64,000 nucleotides of DNA from GCA-016699445 sp964555055. GTDB lineage: Bacteria; UBA10199; JACPAL01; GCA-016699445. Each line of letters opens with the position of its first letter. Position 1 is the first letter of the stretch. This document shows, one piece after another, positions 17,334-26,181 of this stretch. Below the pieces are notes generated by a model. It saw nothing but the letters and a program-made list of their open reading frames with translations, was not told the origin of the DNA and did not search any database. The position numbers and the translations under genes are program-made. The stretch spans positions 49,311 through 113,310 of the forward strand of contig CAZKQW010000010.1 of the NCBI GenBank assembly GCA_964555055.1, written 5' to 3'.

Positions 17334-18869
17334 TCATTTCTTAAACGCCAAATAGATCGTCGAATCCTCTCGTTTGATGAAGAGGCGGACGATGTCGCCT
17401 TTTTTGACGCCTTTGGAGGCTTCGTTGAATTCCTTGGTGGAGTTGACTTTTTGATTGTTGATCGAGAGGAGAAGATCGCCCCGTTGGACACCCACATTGG
17501 CGGCTTCGCTCTCAGGATTTACCCCTAAAATCAAAACGCCATGGTCAGTTTTCGGCAACTGGTTGTCGATGATCTCTTCGGGGGTCAAGTCGCGAACCGA
17601 GAGACCGAGCTCGTCCGAACTGGTCTTCGTGGATTCCTCGGCCGCTTGTTCGCCCTTCTCCATCTCGCCCAGCTTCACCTTCAACGTCATCTCCTTGCCG
17701 TCGCGAAGCAAGGTGATCTCGGCCTCTTGGCCGACGGGCAGCAGGGCCACCATCGCGGGCAAGTCGTGCGATTGCTTGATGTCCTTGCCGTTGAACTTCC
17801 GGATGATGTCGCCGTTGCGTATCCCGCCCTTTTCCGCAGGGCTACCCGGGAAAATATTTGAAATCAGAGCGCCGTTCTCGTCGGAGAGATTGAAGGACTT
17901 CGCGAGCTCCGGCGTGATGTCCTGGATGCCCACGCCCAACCAGGCCCGCGTGACCTTGCCGGAAGAAATAAGCTGGGGCACCAAGGCTTTGGCCATGTTG
18001 ATGGGGATCGCGAAACCGATCCCCTGCCCCGAGGCCACGATCGCCGTGTTCACGCCGATGACTTCACCCTTGGTGTTGAACAACGGCCCGCCCGAATTCC
18101 CCGGGTTGATCGACGCATCCGTCTGTATGAAGTCGTCGTAAGGGCCCGCGCCGATCACACGCCCTTTCGCCGAAACGATGCCCGCGGTCACCGTGTGGTC
18201 CAGACCGAAAGGATTCCCGACGGCCATGACCCACTCGCCGACCTGGAGCTGATCCGAATCGCCTAAAGTCACGTAAGGCAAACCCTTCGCTTCGATCTTG
18301 ATGACGGCGACGTCGGTCTTGGGGTCCGTTCCGACGATCTTGGCCTCGTACTTCTTCTTGTCGTCGACGAGGACTTGGACCACGTCCGCGCCTTCGACGA
18401 CGTGGTTGTTGGTCAGGATATAGCCGTCGTTATTGATGAGGAATCCGGAACCCAAGCTCTTTTGGGGCCTCTGTTGCGGCATCGAAAAACCGGGGCCCTG
18501 GAAAAAATGCTCGAAGAAATCATCGAAAGGATCGCCCTGCCTCTGGCCTCCGAAGGGAGACCGGCGCCCACCCGGCATGGGGTTCTGTTTCGGGGGATTC
18601 TTCGTCGTGCTAATGTTGACGATCGCGGGGCCTACTTTCTTCGCCAATTCGACGAAGGACGGCATCCCGGCGAACGTCCCGATCGCGACGGCGGGTTGGA
18701 CTTGGGCGGGGGGCAAGGTGCTGGGGACCGCCGGCGTCTGGCCTTCCTTCAGGACTTCCACGGCGCGCGCGCGCGGATTGAGATCGAACTTCGCGGTCAA
18801 AAAAATACCGGTCACGAGACCGGCAACGGCAACCCCACCCAACGTCACCACCAATGAAGTTTTCTTCAT
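17334..18869 (-). CDS. degP: Periplasmic serine endoprotease DegP/HtrA-like
   Basis: The 511-residue protein has an N-terminal membrane or signal segment (about 5-26), a Pro-rich linker, a trypsin-like protease domain and two PDZ domains. The triad is intact: His156 in LTNNHVVEG, Asp186 in DPKTDVAVI and Ser259 in NPGNSGGPL. It degrades or refolds damaged envelope proteins. A Phe/Gly-rich loop (about 105-135) precedes the protease core. The gene is divergent from rpoH, which fits heat-shock control. Confidence 0.95.
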   Translation of the reverse strand: MKKTSLVVTLGGVAVAGLVTGIFLTAKFDLNPRARAVEVLKEGQTPAVPSTLPPAQVQPAVAIGTFAGMPSFVELAKKVGPAIVNISTTKNPPKQNPMPGGRRSPFGGQRQGDPFDDFFEHFFQGPGFSMPQQRPQKSLGSGFLINNDGYILTNNHVVEGADVVQVLVDDKKKYEAKIVGTDPKTDVAVIKIEAKGLPYVTLGDSDQLQVGEWVMAVGNPFGLDHTVTAGIVSAKGRVIGAGPYDDFIQTDASINPGNSGGPLFNTKGEVIGVNTAIVASGQGIGFAIPINMAKALVPQLISSGKVTRAWLGVGIQDITPELAKSFNLSDENGALISNIFPGSPAEKGGIRNGDIIRKFNGKDIKQSHDLPAMVALLPVGQEAEITLLRDGKEMTLKVKLGEMEKGEQAAEESTKTSSDELGLSVRDLTPEEIIDNQLPKTDHGVLILGVNPESEAANVGVQRGDLLLSINNQKVNSTKEFNEASKGVKKGDIVRLFIKREDSTIYLAFKK

Positions 18870-18956
18870 ATTTTTTTAAGGGCGCGAAGCCCCTCTCCTT
18901 TTTGGACGACCGGGCGAAATTAACCACCCGCTCCTCCGGTGTCAAGGTTACGGCGG

Positions 18957-18985
18957 TTGACAGGTGAGGCTTCGCAACACATAAA
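18957..18985 (+). promoter_or_regulatory. Possible sigma-70 type promoter before rpoH
   Basis: TTGACA at 18957-18962 and CATAAA at 18980-18985 are 17 bases apart. The -10 box overlaps the AAAGGA ribosome-binding site, so transcription would begin at or within a base or two of the ATG at 18991. Either the mRNA is leaderless, the real start is farther downstream, or the match is accidental. Confidence 0.35.
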
Positions 18986-18990
18986 GGATC

Positions 18991-20109
18991 ATGGCCGTTA
19001 AAAAGACCGGCAAAATCAAAATTCTCGAGCCTGAATTGGCGGAAGGAACTTCCGAAGAACCCCAAGAAACCAACGGCTCCCTGCCTCCGCCTCCGCCTCC
19101 GCCTCCGATGGAGGAGACCGATCTCGATGATTTGGAAATCACGGATTCCACCCTTCAAAAGGATCTCTTTGCTCCCTCTGAAACACACCCTGAGATTCTT
19201 AAAGAGGACATCCCCATCTTGGCCGAACCGGAAACGAACCGAAACCTGCCCGTCCCCCAAGGTCCCATCTCGTCTTATCTGGCCGAAATTAATAAAATCC
19301 CCCTCCTTTCCCCCGCGGAGGAGAAGCGGTTGGCCCTCCTCTTCCGCGATACCGGCGACATGGACGCCGCCCATAAACTCGTCGTGTCCAACCTCCGCTT
19401 CGTCGTGAAGGTCGCCTACGAGTACAGCGCCTACGGGCTGAAGATGTCCGACCTGATCCAAGAAGGGAACATCGGCCTCATGATGGCGGTGAAGAAATTC
19501 GATCCGAACAAAGGCTATCGACTCATCTCTTACGCCGTTTGGTGGATTCGCGCCATGATCCAAGGCTACATCCTCCGCAGCTGGAGCCTCGTAAAAATCG
19601 GGACGACGCAGGCACAAAGGAAGCTCTTTTATAAATTGAGCCAGACCAAAAGGGCCCTCAGCCAATTCCTGACCGGAGAGAAATCGGAAAGCGGAGCCAC
19701 CACGACCGAACGGGTCGCTCACCAATTGGACGTCCGGGAAAAGGATGTCCGAGAAATGGAAGCCCGCATGAGCGGGCGTGATGCCTCGCTCAACCAACCT
19801 CTCTCAGACGACAATGCCACCACGGGTCTCGACATGCTGGAATCTCCCGAAAACCAGGAAGAAGCCTTTGAGAGGGAGGAGCGCCAAAAATATATCGCCC
19901 ACGAGATACAAAATGCCTTGAAAGATTTGAACGAAAAGGAAAGATTCATCGTCGAAAAACGCTTGATGGCCGACGAGCCCATGACCCTGCAGGAGATCGG
20001 GGACCATTACAAGATCTCACGCGAGAGGGCGCGGCAGTTAGAGGAAAGGGCGAAGTTGAAGCTACGCAACCTCATCCAAGCGTCCAATAAAACCAAGGAA
20101 TTCTTTTGA
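18991..20109 (+). CDS. rpoH: RNA polymerase heat-shock sigma factor (sigma-32 type)
   Basis: The 372-residue protein has sigma-70 regions 1.2 to 4. Region 2 reads LVVSNLRFVVKVAYEY and DLIQEGNIGLMMAVKKFDP with YAVWWIRAMI. The RpoH-box stretch QRKLFYKLSQTK supports assignment to the sigma-32 group, and region 4 (ISRERARQLEERAKLKL) closes the protein. The first 90 residues are an acidic extension with a run of eight prolines, longer than in E. coli RpoH. It is translationally coupled to the next gene, whose TTG start overlaps its stop. Confidence 0.9.
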   Translation: MAVKKTGKIKILEPELAEGTSEEPQETNGSLPPPPPPPPMEETDLDDLEITDSTLQKDLFAPSETHPEILKEDIPILAEPETNRNLPVPQGPISSYLAEINKIPLLSPAEEKRLALLFRDTGDMDAAHKLVVSNLRFVVKVAYEYSAYGLKMSDLIQEGNIGLMMAVKKFDPNKGYRLISYAVWWIRAMIQGYILRSWSLVKIGTTQAQRKLFYKLSQTKRALSQFLTGEKSESGATTTERVAHQLDVREKDVREMEARMSGRDASLNQPLSDDNATTGLDMLESPENQEEAFEREERQKYIAHEIQNALKDLNEKERFIVEKRLMADEPMTLQEIGDHYKISRERARQLEERAKLKLRNLIQASNKTKEFF

Positions 20110-20873
20110 AAACGGCGTCGATTTCTTTCCGCATTCTTTACGGTATTTTTTCCACGATACTTGTTAGCCTCGCCTTTACAGGCTGCTCCAAGAAGCCTTT
20201 TCTAGCGAACGCGAAGTCGGGCGATGAAGCGTACCAAGAATGTAAAAAGCTCTCGGAAAGCGGCGACCAAGAGAAATCCATCCAATGTTTCGAGCTTTTG
20301 AAAACCCGTTTTTCGGGGTCCCAGGCCTCTTATGAAGCGGATTTAGAAATTGGAGACAGCTACTTCCGTAAGAAGGAATATCTCTTAGCCGCCGAGACCT
20401 ATATTGGTTTCACCAAGCTTCACCCGACGCATGAAAAAGTCCCGTACGCGTTTTTTAGGACAGGCCTGAGTTATTTAAGAGAGTCTCCTAAGGCCATCGA
20501 CCGTAACCAGACCTATCTTGATTCCGCCATTCAATACTTAGAGACGGCGGTGAACATGGGTGGCGAGACGCGGGACATTGCCAAGGAAAAGTTGATCGAA
20601 GCCAAGACACGGATCGCCAAGCGTCATTTCTACATCGGTCGTTTTTATTACCGGACGGGGGAATATATTTCCGCGATCCCCCGTTTTGAGGAGATCGTGA
20701 CGAGCTATACAGGCTTGGGATTGGATGAAAAATCACTCTACTACTTGGGAAGTTCGTTCCTTCACTTGAAGGAAAAGGACCGGGCTCTGGAGATCCTTTC
20801 GGTTTTTGAGAAGCATTTTCCGGCAAGCAAGTACCGCAAGAAGCTGTCCCAGCAAATCGGCATTAAAACATAA
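20106..20873 (+). CDS. BamD-like outer-membrane TPR lipoprotein
   Basis: The 255-residue protein has a lipoprotein signal peptide ending in the lipobox LAFTGC (Cys about 27) and then TPR-like helices (YEADLEIGDSYFRKKEYLLAAETYIGF, HYIGRFYYRTGEYISAIPRFEEIV). This layout matches BamD/YfiO, a subunit of the outer-membrane protein assembly complex. The start is TTG at 20106, overlapping the rpoH TGA stop, with AAGGA seven bases upstream. A general TPR lipoprotein is the alternative. Confidence 0.75.
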   Translation: MKTASISFRILYGIFSTILVSLAFTGCSKKPFLANAKSGDEAYQECKKLSESGDQEKSIQCFELLKTRFSGSQASYEADLEIGDSYFRKKEYLLAAETYIGFTKLHPTHEKVPYAFFRTGLSYLRESPKAIDRNQTYLDSAIQYLETAVNMGGETRDIAKEKLIEAKTRIAKRHFYIGRFYYRTGEYISAIPRFEEIVTSYTGLGLDEKSLYYLGSSFLHLKEKDRALEILSVFEKHFPASKYRKKLSQQIGIKT

Positions 20874-20882
20874 GGAGGGCTT

Positions 20883-21569
20883 ATGGCCGATCCGATTCGA
20901 GAACTGATCGACGCAGGCAAGAAACACTTCGAGGGAAGGAACTACACTCGAGCCCAGTCGATCTTCCTGAAAATCCTGAAATCGGGACGTCACTACCCGG
21001 ACATCCTCAACATGATGGGCGTCATCCAGCATCGGGACGGGAAATTCAACGACGCCGTCGCTTTTTTTAAGGAAGCTCTCAAGATCAACCCTGACTACAC
21101 CGAAGCGAACCTTAATCTTGCCGTTCTTTTAAACGATCTCGGCAAATATAAGGAATCCAAGGAACTCTTCGCCCATATCAAGAAGAAGTCCGGGACTCTT
21201 TTGGATCCGGTATTAAAGGGTAAAGTGACGAACCTCCACGCGACTCTCGGGGACATCTACAAATCCGTTGGCAGGCTCGATGAGGCGATCGCTGAATACC
21301 AAAAAGCCCTTAAAATCTCGCCAACCTACGCGGACATTCGGACAAAATTGGGCGTTTGCTTCCGGGATGGCCAAAAGAAGGAACTTTCGCAGAAGACTCT
21401 CGAAGGAACGGTGAAGGACAGTCCAAAATACCTACAGGCTCAGATCGAATTAGGAATCCATCAATTCATGTCAGGCCAAAAATCCAAGGCGCTTACTTCA
21501 TGGAAAAACGTCCTAAAAAAGAATCCGAACCACTCCGTAGTCCAAGCTTTCGTAAAGCTGTGTGAATAA
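20883..21569 (+). CDS. Tetratricopeptide repeat protein
   Basis: The 228-residue soluble protein is built of about five TPR units (for example YPDILNMMGVIQHRDGKFNDA, PDYTEANLNLAVLLNDLGKYKES and VGRLDEAIAEYQKALKISPTY). It has no signal peptide or membrane segment and probably mediates protein-protein contacts. AGGAGG lies six bases before the ATG. It follows the BamD-like gene by nine bases and closes the rpoH operon. Confidence 0.85.
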   Translation: MADPIRELIDAGKKHFEGRNYTRAQSIFLKILKSGRHYPDILNMMGVIQHRDGKFNDAVAFFKEALKINPDYTEANLNLAVLLNDLGKYKESKELFAHIKKKSGTLLDPVLKGKVTNLHATLGDIYKSVGRLDEAIAEYQKALKISPTYADIRTKLGVCFRDGQKKELSQKTLEGTVKDSPKYLQAQIELGIHQFMSGQKSKALTSWKNVLKKNPNHSVVQAFVKLCE

Positions 21570-21578
21570 GGCCTTAGA

Positions 21579-23243
21579 TCAATCTGAGGGCGATGTGCCT
21601 TCTAGGTGACAGCTGCAACCGCCACCTTGGTTGGCCATGGGATCTATGAGGTTAGGATTAGCACCGCCACGACCAGAGCTGCCACTGCCCCCGGAGACAC
21701 CACCAGAGCCGGAAGAGCCCGATGAACCACCCGAACCTTCTGATGAAAAATAAATCGGAGCGCTGAAAGCATTTGTAAGTCCCGGAGCGGAACACATGAC
21801 CACCAGAGAACGAATATTCGTCCTATTGAATTCCCGAACTTGATTCGTAGCAGGTGCCATACCCATCGTCGTATATAAGCCGGCTCCATTGACCTGATAA
21901 CCACAAACGCTCGCCACATTCGTCGAAACCGAAAGCACATACATCGCGGGGTCATCGGTTGTGCTTGAGGTCGGAGACACCGTCGCGGATAGGATTCTCA
22001 GGCTTGTATCACCATTACCTCCCGTACCACCGGCTCCGGAACTACCGCTTCCGCCCCCGGAACCTCCGCTACCTATCGGAGGAGGATCCCCATAAGTCTC
22101 GGAAAAAAATGTGGATAGGTCGGCGCGACAAACCCAACCGTTTGAAAGCGCCCAGAAGGCTTTCGCATCGCCATCCGATACCACTCCGGTCACATTCAAA
22201 AATTCCGCGTCGCCCGCTCCGGCTGAGCAAGACCCTGTTCGAATGAAGTCGTAATAATAATTCGATGATAGTGCGGGATCCGCATAGAAGAGTCCGATAT
22301 TCCCATCGTAGACGCTGAGAGGATCGTGTCCATCCGTCAAACCTAAAAGATTCATTTCATGCCTCACGGGAGCTATTGAGTGGATCATCGGCGATGTACC
22401 CACCGTAGAAGTCATTGATACCCAAGAAGGGGCAGGCTCGCCGGCATTCGGAGGAGATAGTGAAAGCGAAAAAAGCTGAGAATCCATGGTCGCAGCATAG
22501 AGGTATTGATGAGTCCCTGTGAGATAAACCACAAGCTGAGGGGGCATCCCGGCGGGGTTCATGCGCATCCAGTTGACAGGTCCTGACAAGGAGGTTTTCA
22601 AAATACCGCTTTCATCGCCCGCGTACAGAAACCCATCTCCCACCACTAAGGAAGTCGGTGAGGATAAAAGCATCGTTCCCGATCCGGTGCCGATCATCCA
22701 CGACCATGTGATATTGCCCGCGCTTAAAATCCCTTTAGCGATACCATTTGAAGTCGCCGCGTAAAGAACACCGTTATCCTTTACAAGTGCGAAAACTCTC
22801 GCTCCTCCCATGATGTCGTTTTGATCGTTCCACGTTAAGGAGGATCCTGAGATCGATCCCTTGACGGCATTTCCCGTCTCGGTCACCGCGTAAATGGTAT
22901 TCGCATCCGTAAACACCATTTTTCTCACACTTCTAATCTGGGATTGAACCTCCGCATCTGAAGCCATGTTGAACGGTGTCATCACCGGATTTGAACCGGA
23001 AGCTCCCGAGATGCGGTAGAGCCCCGGTAGGCCTGGCATTCGGAAGGAAAAGATCACCCAAAGAGTATCATTCGAGTTTGAATAGTATAAATCCGAAATA
23101 GTTCCCGGAGCGTCTCTCACGACCGCCGTCACACCTGTGGGAACCACATTCACAGGAGGCGTTAAGGAATGGGCATTAGCGGCAAAAAAGAAAGCAGCGA
23201 TGCTCCCCAATACCCACCGATGATCTCTTTTATCAAAAAGCAT
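21579..23243 (-). CDS. Secreted propeller-like protein with Gly/Ser linkers
   Basis: The 554-residue protein starts with a signal peptide (about 10-25, cut near AHS). The body repeats units such as VLYAATSNGIAKGILS and FLYAGDESGILKTSLS, each followed by a Trp, which suggests a beta-propeller. Two Gly/Ser-rich linkers (about 400-422 and 505-535) flank a short beta domain. The extreme C-terminus contains GGGCSCHL, which recalls the start of MYXO-CTERM sorting tails but has no following membrane helix. Function is unknown. AAAGGGAAG precedes the ATG. Confidence 0.75.
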   Translation of the reverse strand: MLFDKRDHRWVLGSIAAFFFAANAHSLTPPVNVVPTGVTAVVRDAPGTISDLYYSNSNDTLWVIFSFRMPGLPGLYRISGASGSNPVMTPFNMASDAEVQSQIRSVRKMVFTDANTIYAVTETGNAVKGSISGSSLTWNDQNDIMGGARVFALVKDNGVLYAATSNGIAKGILSAGNITWSWMIGTGSGTMLLSSPTSLVVGDGFLYAGDESGILKTSLSGPVNWMRMNPAGMPPQLVVYLTGTHQYLYAATMDSQLFSLSLSPPNAGEPAPSWVSMTSTVGTSPMIHSIAPVRHEMNLLGLTDGHDPLSVYDGNIGLFYADPALSSNYYYDFIRTGSCSAGAGDAEFLNVTGVVSDGDAKAFWALSNGWVCRADLSTFFSETYGDPPPIGSGGSGGGSGSSGAGGTGGNGDTSLRILSATVSPTSSTTDDPAMYVLSVSTNVASVCGYQVNGAGLYTTMGMAPATNQVREFNRTNIRSLVVMCSAPGLTNAFSAPIYFSSEGSGGSSGSSGSGGVSGGSGSSGRGGANPNLIDPMANQGGGCSCHLEGTSPSD

Positions 23244-23280
23244 AAGCTTCCCTTTCTAAAGGACTCAAAAAGAAAAGCAC

Positions 23281-23309
23281 TTTATATGCCAATTCAGAAA
23301 AATGCTCAA
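23281..23309 (-). promoter_or_regulatory. Sigma-70 type promoter of the propeller-like gene
   Basis: On the reverse strand TTGAGC (23309-23304) and TATAAA (23286-23281) are exactly 17 bases apart, about 38 bases before the ATG at 23243. The 150-base gap between this gene and alaS is markedly AT-rich, as expected of a promoter region. Confidence 0.55.
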
Positions 23310-23395
23310 CTTGTAACCTGTTGAAATAGCTATATTATTTATTTTTTAAAAGTGATTTAATGTGAAAAGTAGAGCTTTATTATCGCAATGATAAT

Positions 23396-26119
23396 TTAAG
23401 ATAATAATAGTTTTAGTTTGTGAACCGCTTCAGACCACTTGGAAACATCCGATCCACCTCCCTGCGCCATATCCGGACGTCCCCCTCCCGTGCCCCCTAA
23501 AATGGGAGCTAATTCCTTCATAAGGGTTCCGGCTGGATATTTCGAGCTGAGGTCTTTAGAGACACGCAGAATAAGACTCATCTTGTCACCGGCCACACCC
23601 GCCAATAGAGCGACTCCCGAACCCAGCTTTTGGATTTTTTGGTCGGAAAGTTCCCTTAAGATCTTCGCGTCGTCCGTCGCGGATTTAAGGACGAGGACTT
23701 TCACCCCATGGACCTCGAAGAGGTCTTCCTGTTCGGCTCCGCCCGCCGATCCCATTTTGTATTTTTGGACGTCCTTCTCGAGCTTCTTGATTTGGTCGAG
23801 GAGTTTCTCCACGCGATCCACTAAATCATGCGGCGTCGATTTCAAAAGGGTCGAGGCCTTGAGAAGGCCCTCTTCCATCTTACGCAAATGGCGCAAGCCG
23901 GCATCGCCCACGACCGCTTCCACACGCCGGACGCCCGCCGCCACGGAGGATTCGCTCACCAGCTTCAACAACCCGACCTGTCCGGTCGCGCTCACATGCA
24001 CGCCACCGCAAAGCTCGGTGGAAAAATCGCCCATCTTCGCTACGCGCACCTGATCCCCGTACTTGTCGCCGAAAAAGGCCAGGGCTCCCGCTTTGATCGC
24101 GGTATCGTAGGGCATTACCGTGCAGCTCACCGTGAGGTTGCGACGGATCTCGCGGTTCACGATGTCCTCGATCTGATCCAATTGTTCCCGCGACACGGGC
24201 TCGAAATGCGCGAAATCGAAACGGAGCTTTTCGTTCGTCACTAGCGAGCCCGCTTGGCGCACATGAGTGCCCAACACGTTTCTCAAAGCGGCATGAAGCA
24301 AATGGGTCGCCGAATGGTGCGTCATCGTCCCTTCGCGGAAAGCGGGGTCCACGAGGAGGGACACTTCGTCGCCTTCCTTCACGCCGCCTTCCAAGATCTT
24401 CACGCGGTGCAGGATCAAATCGCCCGACTTATGCGTATCCAAGACTTGGGCTTTGAGGTTCTTCCCTTCGATCACGCCCTGGTCACCGATCTGACCTCCG
24501 CCTTCGGGATAGAAAGGCGTCGTGGGCGTCAAGATCTCGATCTCATCTCCCACAACCGCGGCCGTGACCCTTTTTTCCGACTGAGGATCGAAAAGCACCG
24601 CCGCCGGCGCCTTTTCGGAAAGACGGTCGTAACCTACGAACGTCGAGGAGACGTTTTGGATCGCGTCTTGATAGGCCGTTCCCTTCTTGCCGCTGCCCTT
24701 CCAAGCGCGGCGCCCGCGGCCTTTTTGCTCCTCCATCAGTTCCTCGAAGCCTGCCATGTCGATGTCGAGTTTGTTCTCGCGCGCGATGAGTTCGGTGAGA
24801 TCGATCGGAAAGCCGTAGGTGTCGTAAAGCCGAAAAATGACTTCGCCCGAGAGGATTTTTTCCTTCTTCTGCTTCGAAGCCTCGACCGCTTCGCGGATCA
24901 TGGCCAAGCCCTTGTCGAGGGTCTCGAGGAATTTCTCCTCCTCGGAGCGGATGACTTTTTGGATCAGGTCCTTTTCCTTGCGGATCTCGTGGTAAACCTC
25001 GCCCATTTCCGCGACGAGGGTGTCGACCAAGCGGTAAAAGAACGGCTCCGTCTTCCCTAAAAGCTTACCGTGGCGGATCGCGCGGCGTAGGATGCGGCGG
25101 AGCACGTAACCGCGGCCTTCGTTCGAAGGCTGCACGCCGTCAGCGATCAAAAATGTCGACGAACGGATGTGGTCGCAGAGCACGCGGATCGAAACGTCAT
25201 CTTCATGGGGGTTTGTACTACGCCCAAAACCCCCAAGCCCCCCACTCTGTTCGCTCGCACTGGCCAAGCCAGATGCTCCCTCGCTACTTTTATATTTCTT
25301 CCCGGTCAGTTCTTCGACGTGGCGGATGAGCGGCGTGAAGAGATCGCTGTCGTAGTTGGAATGAACGCCTTGGGCGACGGCGGAAAGGCGCTCCAATCCC
25401 ATGCCGGTGTCGATCGACGGCTTCGGCAAAGGCTTCGTCTGGATCTTGCCGTCGGCATCGTAGCTTTTTTCGTATTGCATGAAGACGAGATTCCAAATCT
25501 CCATGAACCGGTCGCAGTCGCACCCGAGGGCGCACGCGGGCTTGCGGCATCCGTGCTCCGGGCCATGGTCGAAATGGATCTCCGAGCAAGGCCCGCAAGG
25601 CCCGGTCTCGCCCATCGACCAGAAGTTATCCTTCTCGCCCAAGCGCACGATGCGGTCTTTAGGGATGCCCACTTCCTGCATCCACAATTTCTCGGCCTCG
25701 TCGTCCTTCTCGAACACGGAAATCCAAAGGCGATCCTTGGGGATCAGCATTTCGACGGTCAAAAAATCCCAGGCGTAACGGATCGCTTCCTTCTTGAAAT
25801 AATCCCCGAACGAGAAATTCCCCAGCATCTCAAAAAACGTATGGTGCCGCGCCGTCCGGCCGACGTTCTCGAGGTCGTTGTGCTTCCCGGACACGCGCAT
25901 GCATTTTTGCGAAGACGTCGCGCGCGCATAGGGAGCCTTAGCCGCTCCAGTGAAGAAATTCTTGAACGGCACCATGCCGGCGTTGGTGAAATAGAGCGTC
26001 GGGTCGTCGACGGGGATGAGGGAAGCGGATGCGACGCGTTTATGGCGTAACGCCTCGAAAAACTTCAAAAACCGTTCCCGAATTTCGCGCGAAGTGATTT
26101 TAGCTTGTGTCTGAACCAT
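23396..26119 (-). CDS. alaS: Alanyl-tRNA synthetase with an inserted palindromic element
   Basis: The 907-residue enzyme has the class II catalytic core (FTNAGMVPFKNFF, GDYFKKEAI, GCDCDRFMEIWNLVF), the editing domain with zinc ligands in HHSATHLLH and CGGVHV, and a C-Ala region ending GTGGGRPDMAQGGG. It charges tRNA-Ala and edits mischarged Ser and Gly. Residues about 276-305, between GKKYK and EDDVSIRV, are encoded by the repeat at 25205-25294 and read as low-complexity Ser/Gly, unlike normal AlaRS. The frame stays open through it, so the enzyme is probably still functional. Confidence 0.96.
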   Translation of the reverse strand: MVQTQAKITSREIRERFLKFFEALRHKRVASASLIPVDDPTLYFTNAGMVPFKNFFTGAAKAPYARATSSQKCMRVSGKHNDLENVGRTARHHTFFEMLGNFSFGDYFKKEAIRYAWDFLTVEMLIPKDRLWISVFEKDDEAEKLWMQEVGIPKDRIVRLGEKDNFWSMGETGPCGPCSEIHFDHGPEHGCRKPACALGCDCDRFMEIWNLVFMQYEKSYDADGKIQTKPLPKPSIDTGMGLERLSAVAQGVHSNYDSDLFTPLIRHVEELTGKKYKSSEGASGLASASEQSGGLGGFGRSTNPHEDDVSIRVLCDHIRSSTFLIADGVQPSNEGRGYVLRRILRRAIRHGKLLGKTEPFFYRLVDTLVAEMGEVYHEIRKEKDLIQKVIRSEEEKFLETLDKGLAMIREAVEASKQKKEKILSGEVIFRLYDTYGFPIDLTELIARENKLDIDMAGFEELMEEQKGRGRRAWKGSGKKGTAYQDAIQNVSSTFVGYDRLSEKAPAAVLFDPQSEKRVTAAVVGDEIEILTPTTPFYPEGGGQIGDQGVIEGKNLKAQVLDTHKSGDLILHRVKILEGGVKEGDEVSLLVDPAFREGTMTHHSATHLLHAALRNVLGTHVRQAGSLVTNEKLRFDFAHFEPVSREQLDQIEDIVNREIRRNLTVSCTVMPYDTAIKAGALAFFGDKYGDQVRVAKMGDFSTELCGGVHVSATGQVGLLKLVSESSVAAGVRRVEAVVGDAGLRHLRKMEEGLLKASTLLKSTPHDLVDRVEKLLDQIKKLEKDVQKYKMGSAGGAEQEDLFEVHGVKVLVLKSATDDAKILRELSDQKIQKLGSGVALLAGVAGDKMSLILRVSKDLSSKYPAGTLMKELAPILGGTGGGRPDMAQGGGSDVSKWSEAVHKLKLLLS
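25205..25294. repeat. Palindromic repeat, copy 1, inside alaS
   Basis: About 90 bases here align without gaps to 61645-61735. The first 38 bases differ at only three positions. The element holds a hairpin with arms GGGGGTTT and AAACCCCC (from 25207), then CCCCAAGCCCCC, then a second hairpin CTGGC-CAA-GCCAG. In the other copy the first arms are GGGGGTGT and ACACCCCC, so both sides changed together and pairing is kept. It adds about 30 codons to alaS without breaking the frame. The ends are approximate. Confidence 0.8.
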
Positions 26120-26181
26120 AGACAGCCGGACTTACCTAAGCGAACTTATGAGGGCAAGTATCTAAAATGAAATGAGTCAAC

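Noticed and set aside
18610..19797. Reverse open frame of 395 codons spanning the degP-rpoH divergent region
   Set aside because: It overlaps two well-supported genes and resembles no protein; open only through codon bias.
25205..25294. CRISPR or insertion-sequence origin for the alaS repeat
   Set aside because: Only two dispersed copies are present, with no spacers, transposase or target-site duplication visible; a small palindromic element fits better.
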